From Actinomycetota bacterium (GTDB lineage Bacteria > Actinomycetota > Humimicrobiia > Humimicrobiales > Humimicrobiaceae), in assembly GCA_023380915.1 (NCBI GenBank), contig JAMCSM010000015.1, positions 1 through 8,010 on the forward strand: a stretch of DNA of 8,010 nucleotides, read 5' to 3'. Position 1 is the first letter of the stretch. The number at the start of each line of letters is the position of its first letter. The notes beneath the pieces were generated by a model. It was given only the letters and a program-made list of their open reading frames with translations. It ran no database searches and had not been told where the DNA came from. A program made the translations under genes and the position numbers. This document shows, piece by piece, positions 6,600 to 8,010 of the stretch.

Positions 6600-6929
6600 T
6601 TACTTCTTTTTAGATAATGCTCTCTCAAGATTAATATCTGATACTGTCTCTATCATATCCCTTATCTTAAAGTATCTTGCTACCATCACTCTTACTTCCT
6701 CTTCAAGTTTGTTAGGAATATATATCATCTTTCTTACTCCATCTTTTCTTGTTGTAGTCAAGTAAAGCGATATGTGTTTTTCTCCCTTTATTTTGCACCT
6801 GCAGTTTTTATTTCCACACGTTCTTGCAACATCTACAAGGTTGGCATGGATGTATTCAGAGTAATTAATCATGCCTGAAAGCTTGGACAGCAGATCTTTT
6901 TCCTGCCTTGTTCTACCTACTCTCTTCAT
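6600..6929 (-). CDS. Small Cys-rich accessory protein of the insertion sequence (DUF6788-like)
   Basis: This 109-residue protein has the pattern TCGNKNCRCKIKGEKH (37-52), with C38, C43, C45 and H52 as a likely zinc-binding set. It is followed by a short beta-rich part (ISLYLTTTRKDGVRKMIYIP, 53-72) and a C-terminal helix (about 74-108). I recognise this as the DUF6788-type domain often found beside transposases; its role is not established, and DNA binding or control of transposition is a guess. The ATG at 6929 is preceded by AAAGG at about 7 nt. Its TAA abuts the transposase ATG with no gap, so the two genes are one unit of the element. Confidence 0.8.
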   Translation of the reverse strand: MKRVGRTRQEKDLLSKLSGMINYSEYIHANLVDVARTCGNKNCRCKIKGEKHISLYLTTTRKDGVRKMIYIPNKLEEEVRVMVARYFKIRDMIETVSDINLERALSKKK

Positions 6930-7030
6930 TATGTGCCTTTCATTAATAATGATATACCTTAGTATTTCATATTTTCTTAAAAAAGTAAAGTATATATCGA
7001 ATGCGAATTTGCTTTTTAAATAGATAGGTT

Positions 7031-7057
7031 AAATCAGGCTTAGTTTAAGCTTGATTT
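7031..7057. repeat. Subterminal hairpin at the right end of the insertion sequence
   Basis: Arms 7031-7042 (AAATCAGGCTTA) and 7046-7057 (TAAGCTTGATTT) pair over 12 positions, with one wobble or mismatch position, around a 3-nt loop. It lies between the right inverted repeat and the first ORF of the element. Read-through RNA from the HEPN gene would contain it, so it could limit translation or transcription into the element. No U-tract follows. Confidence 0.6.
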
Positions 7058-7073
7058 TAATGATAGAGAAATC

Positions 7074-7091
7074 AAGATGCAGAATTGCTGC
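7074..7091. repeat. Right arm of the perfect 18-bp inverted repeat
   Basis: AAGATGCAGAATTGCTGC is the exact reverse complement of 5168-5185. It lies largely inside the right end of the longer imperfect repeat (7077-7106). Confidence 0.8.
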
Positions 7092-7106
7092 CCGGGAAAA
7101 GTGATA
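7077..7106. repeat. Candidate right terminal inverted repeat (imperfect)
   Basis: Partner of 5227-5256 (22 of 30 identical in inverted orientation). It contains CCCGGG and ends in GTGATA. It lies 60 nt from the stop codon of the HEPN gene. Confidence 0.55.
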
Positions 7107-7166
7107 TTAAACCAAATTTAGGGAAAATAATAGTAAGGAATCTTACATCTTAATATATATTTAGAA

Positions 7167-7592
7167 CTACTTTATTTTTTCACCCATATATAACTTATTT
7201 GAAATATATATATCCAAAACAAAATTAATAATTTTCTTCACATATTTCAAAGCTTCTTTTGCGTCTATTATCTCTGGCTCAGAATAATCACCAGGATATC
7301 TGAAAACTGTAGCATAAGGTGTTAATATTTCTGCCGCTGAATAAAATCTATTAAATGATTTATCAATCTCAGAACATTTATCTATTAAATAAACTATACT
7401 GTGTATTCTTTCAAACCTTATATTTTTATAGACTAAAAAGGATTTAAGTATTTTTTCTGCAGCCTGCTGACTGTGAAAAACTGATGTATCAAGATATTTA
7501 TTCTTTCCTGTAATTAATTTTTTTGCGGATTTATAATCATTTATAGCCCTTTTAATCCAGTTAAGCCATTCTTTTTTAGTATTTTCATTCAT
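7167..7592 (-). CDS. HEPN domain protein, partner of MNT nucleotidyltransferase
   Basis: This all-helical protein of 141 residues from the ATG at 7592 is of normal length for the COG2250-type HEPN family. Family features, numbered from the TTG start, are W10/W13 in the first helix, HSQQAAEKILKSFL (41-54), IHSIVYL (64-70) and FRYPGDYSEPEI (98-109). R60-x4-H65 fits the RX4-6H signature of HEPN ribonucleases, so RNase toxin activity is possible; it may instead be a non-catalytic partner. The ATG overlaps the MNT stop (ATGAATGA, 8 nt), implying translational coupling. An upstream TTG at 7595, better spaced from AAGGG, would add one residue and cannot be excluded. The pair resembles HEPN/MNT toxin-antitoxin modules, in which the nucleotidyltransferase neutralises HEPN. 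Confidence 0.9.
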   Translation of the reverse strand: MNENTKKEWLNWIKRAINDYKSAKKLITGKNKYLDTSVFHSQQAAEKILKSFLVYKNIRFERIHSIVYLIDKCSEIDKSFNRFYSAAEILTPYATVFRYPGDYSEPEIIDAKEALKYVKKIINFVLDIYISNKLYMGEKIK

Positions 7593-7905
7593 CAAGTCTA
7601 AAACCCTTTTCCAAAATTGTGGATACTAAAGATGTTTTTACATTCCTAAACTTTTTAACCTCGTCTTCAGTAAATACCAAAAGCTCTACAGGAAATCCAA
7701 TACCCCTGATTTTTGAATACCCAATTCTGCTTCTTTTATATTGTGGTAATTCTGATCTTTTTACAATTACTGCAATATCAATATCGCTGTCCTTATATGG
7801 AGTTCCATATGCATATGAACCAAATAAAAATATTTTCTTGGATTTATAAGTATCACTGAGAATCTTAAATAATCTTCTTTTTAAATCAGCTTTGATATAA
7901 TTCAT
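7585..7905 (-). CDS. MNT-type minimal nucleotidyltransferase (probable antitoxin)
   Basis: This 106-residue protein is a single pol-beta-like nucleotidyltransferase domain. It has the exact GSx10DxD active-site motif: G30-S31, then D42-I-D44 (numbering from the GTG at 7908). The expected third carboxylate lies in FPVELLVFTEDE as E75, where Asp is usual. In known HEPN/MNT pairs the MNT protein AMPylates or otherwise inhibits HEPN; that role is inferred here. I prefer the ATG at 7905; a GTG immediately upstream (7908) is the alternative, and the only ribosome-binding hint is GAG about 8 nt before the ATG. It is the first gene of the pair and overlaps the HEPN gene, as expected for an antitoxin-first operon. 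Confidence 0.9.
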   Translation of the reverse strand: MNYIKADLKRRLFKILSDTYKSKKIFLFGSYAYGTPYKDSDIDIAVIVKRSELPQYKRSRIGYSKIRGIGFPVELLVFTEDEVKKFRNVKTSLVSTILEKGFRLDE

Positions 7906-7924
7906 CACTAAATCTCATTACACA

Positions 7925-7953
7925 ATTATAATAAATTAATTTTTTTTTATAAA
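7925..7953 (-). promoter_or_regulatory. Candidate promoter of the MNT-HEPN pair
   Basis: On the minus strand a perfect TATAAT (7925-7930) lies 17 bp downstream of TTTATA (7948-7953, 4/6 to TTGACA). The -10 box is about 20 nt before the MNT start codon. The correct spacing and position support it, although the surrounding DNA is very AT-rich. Confidence 0.45.
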
Positions 7954-7991
7954 AATTTTAAATCTATTATGATTACAACCCATGCGAACCT

Positions 7992-8003
7992 TCACAGTTG
8001 TGA
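7992..8003. repeat. Short palindrome upstream of the MNT-HEPN promoter
   Basis: TCACAGTTGTGA has perfect 5-bp arms around GT. It lies about 40 bp upstream of the candidate -35 box and could be a protein-binding site, but there is no second copy and the flanking gene is outside the window. Confidence 0.25.
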
Positions 8004-8010
8004 TTTTATT

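Larger units (their letters stand above)
5227..7106 (-). mobile_element. Insertion sequence, IS4-like, two ORFs
   Basis: A transposase gene and a small upstream accessory gene are bracketed by inverted repeats, giving about 1.88 kb, a normal size. Ends are set here by the imperfect 30-bp repeat pair (5227-5256, 7077-7106). A perfect 18-bp pair would move the left end out to 5168. The coding part looks richer in G and C than the flanking genes by eye, consistent with separate origin. I see no clear target-site duplication at either pair, so the exact boundaries are uncertain. I do not recognise the specific IS name. Confidence 0.8.

Noticed and set aside
6436..6765. Open frame on the plus strand, hydrophobic
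   Set aside because: Antisense to the junction of the transposase and accessory genes; the hydrophobicity follows from the complementary coding sequence.
7133..7146. Possible terminator after the HEPN gene (GTAAG-GAAT-CTTAC)
   Set aside because: The stem is only 5 bp and AT-rich, and the following TATTATTTT is a poor U-tract. It is too weak to call.
7619..7849. Open frame on the plus strand
   Set aside because: Antisense to the MNT gene, which has clear catalytic motifs.
7906..8010. tRNA-like or coding sequence at the right edge (GAAGGTTCGCATGGG on the minus strand)
   Set aside because: No cloverleaf or matching stems can be built, and the short open frame there resembles no known protein end.

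Overview
This is an AT-rich bacterial window in which every convincing gene lies on the minus strand, so transcription runs right to left. The low GC, plain Shine-Dalgarno sites, a lipoprotein-type solute-binding protein with a Thr/Glu/Ala linker and a uroporphyrinogen-decarboxylase-like gene beside a sugar transporter suggest an uncultured low-GC anaerobe. My impression from similar sequences is an Atribacterota- or Clostridia-like lineage, but nothing in the window fixes the taxon.

Right end (7092-8010): an overlapping MNT nucleotidyltransferase / HEPN gene pair of toxin-antitoxin type, with a candidate promoter at 7925-7953.

Middle (about 5168-7106): an insertion sequence with a small Cys-rich accessory ORF (DUF6788-like) that abuts an IS4-like DDE transposase as TAA-ATG. 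Two candidate left ends pair with the same right end. One is a perfect 18-bp inverted repeat (5168-5185 with 7074-7091). The other is an imperfect 30-bp repeat (5227-5256 with 7077-7106, 22/30 identical). No convincing target-site duplication was found.

Left (1-5151): a catabolic transport operon. A good sigma-70 promoter (TTGACA, 17 bp, TAAAAT) is overlapped by a LacI/CcpA-type operator. It is followed by an M24 (Xaa-Pro peptidase/creatinase fold) enzyme with a degenerate metal site, a family 1 extracellular solute-binding lipoprotein, MalF-type and MalG-type permeases, and a URO-D superfamily protein that runs off the window. A strong hairpin sits between the binding-protein and first permease genes, where differential expression is expected. 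No ABC ATPase is encoded in the window, so the transporter probably uses a shared one or one encoded beyond the left edge.

Working model (inference): a LacI-type regulator controls uptake of a sugar-like or amino-sugar-like compound, which the M24-fold enzyme and a possibly corrinoid-linked URO-D-family enzyme then process. The least ordinary items are the degenerate M24 enzyme in this setting, the promoter-operator architecture, the intercistronic hairpin and the duplicated insertion-sequence left end.
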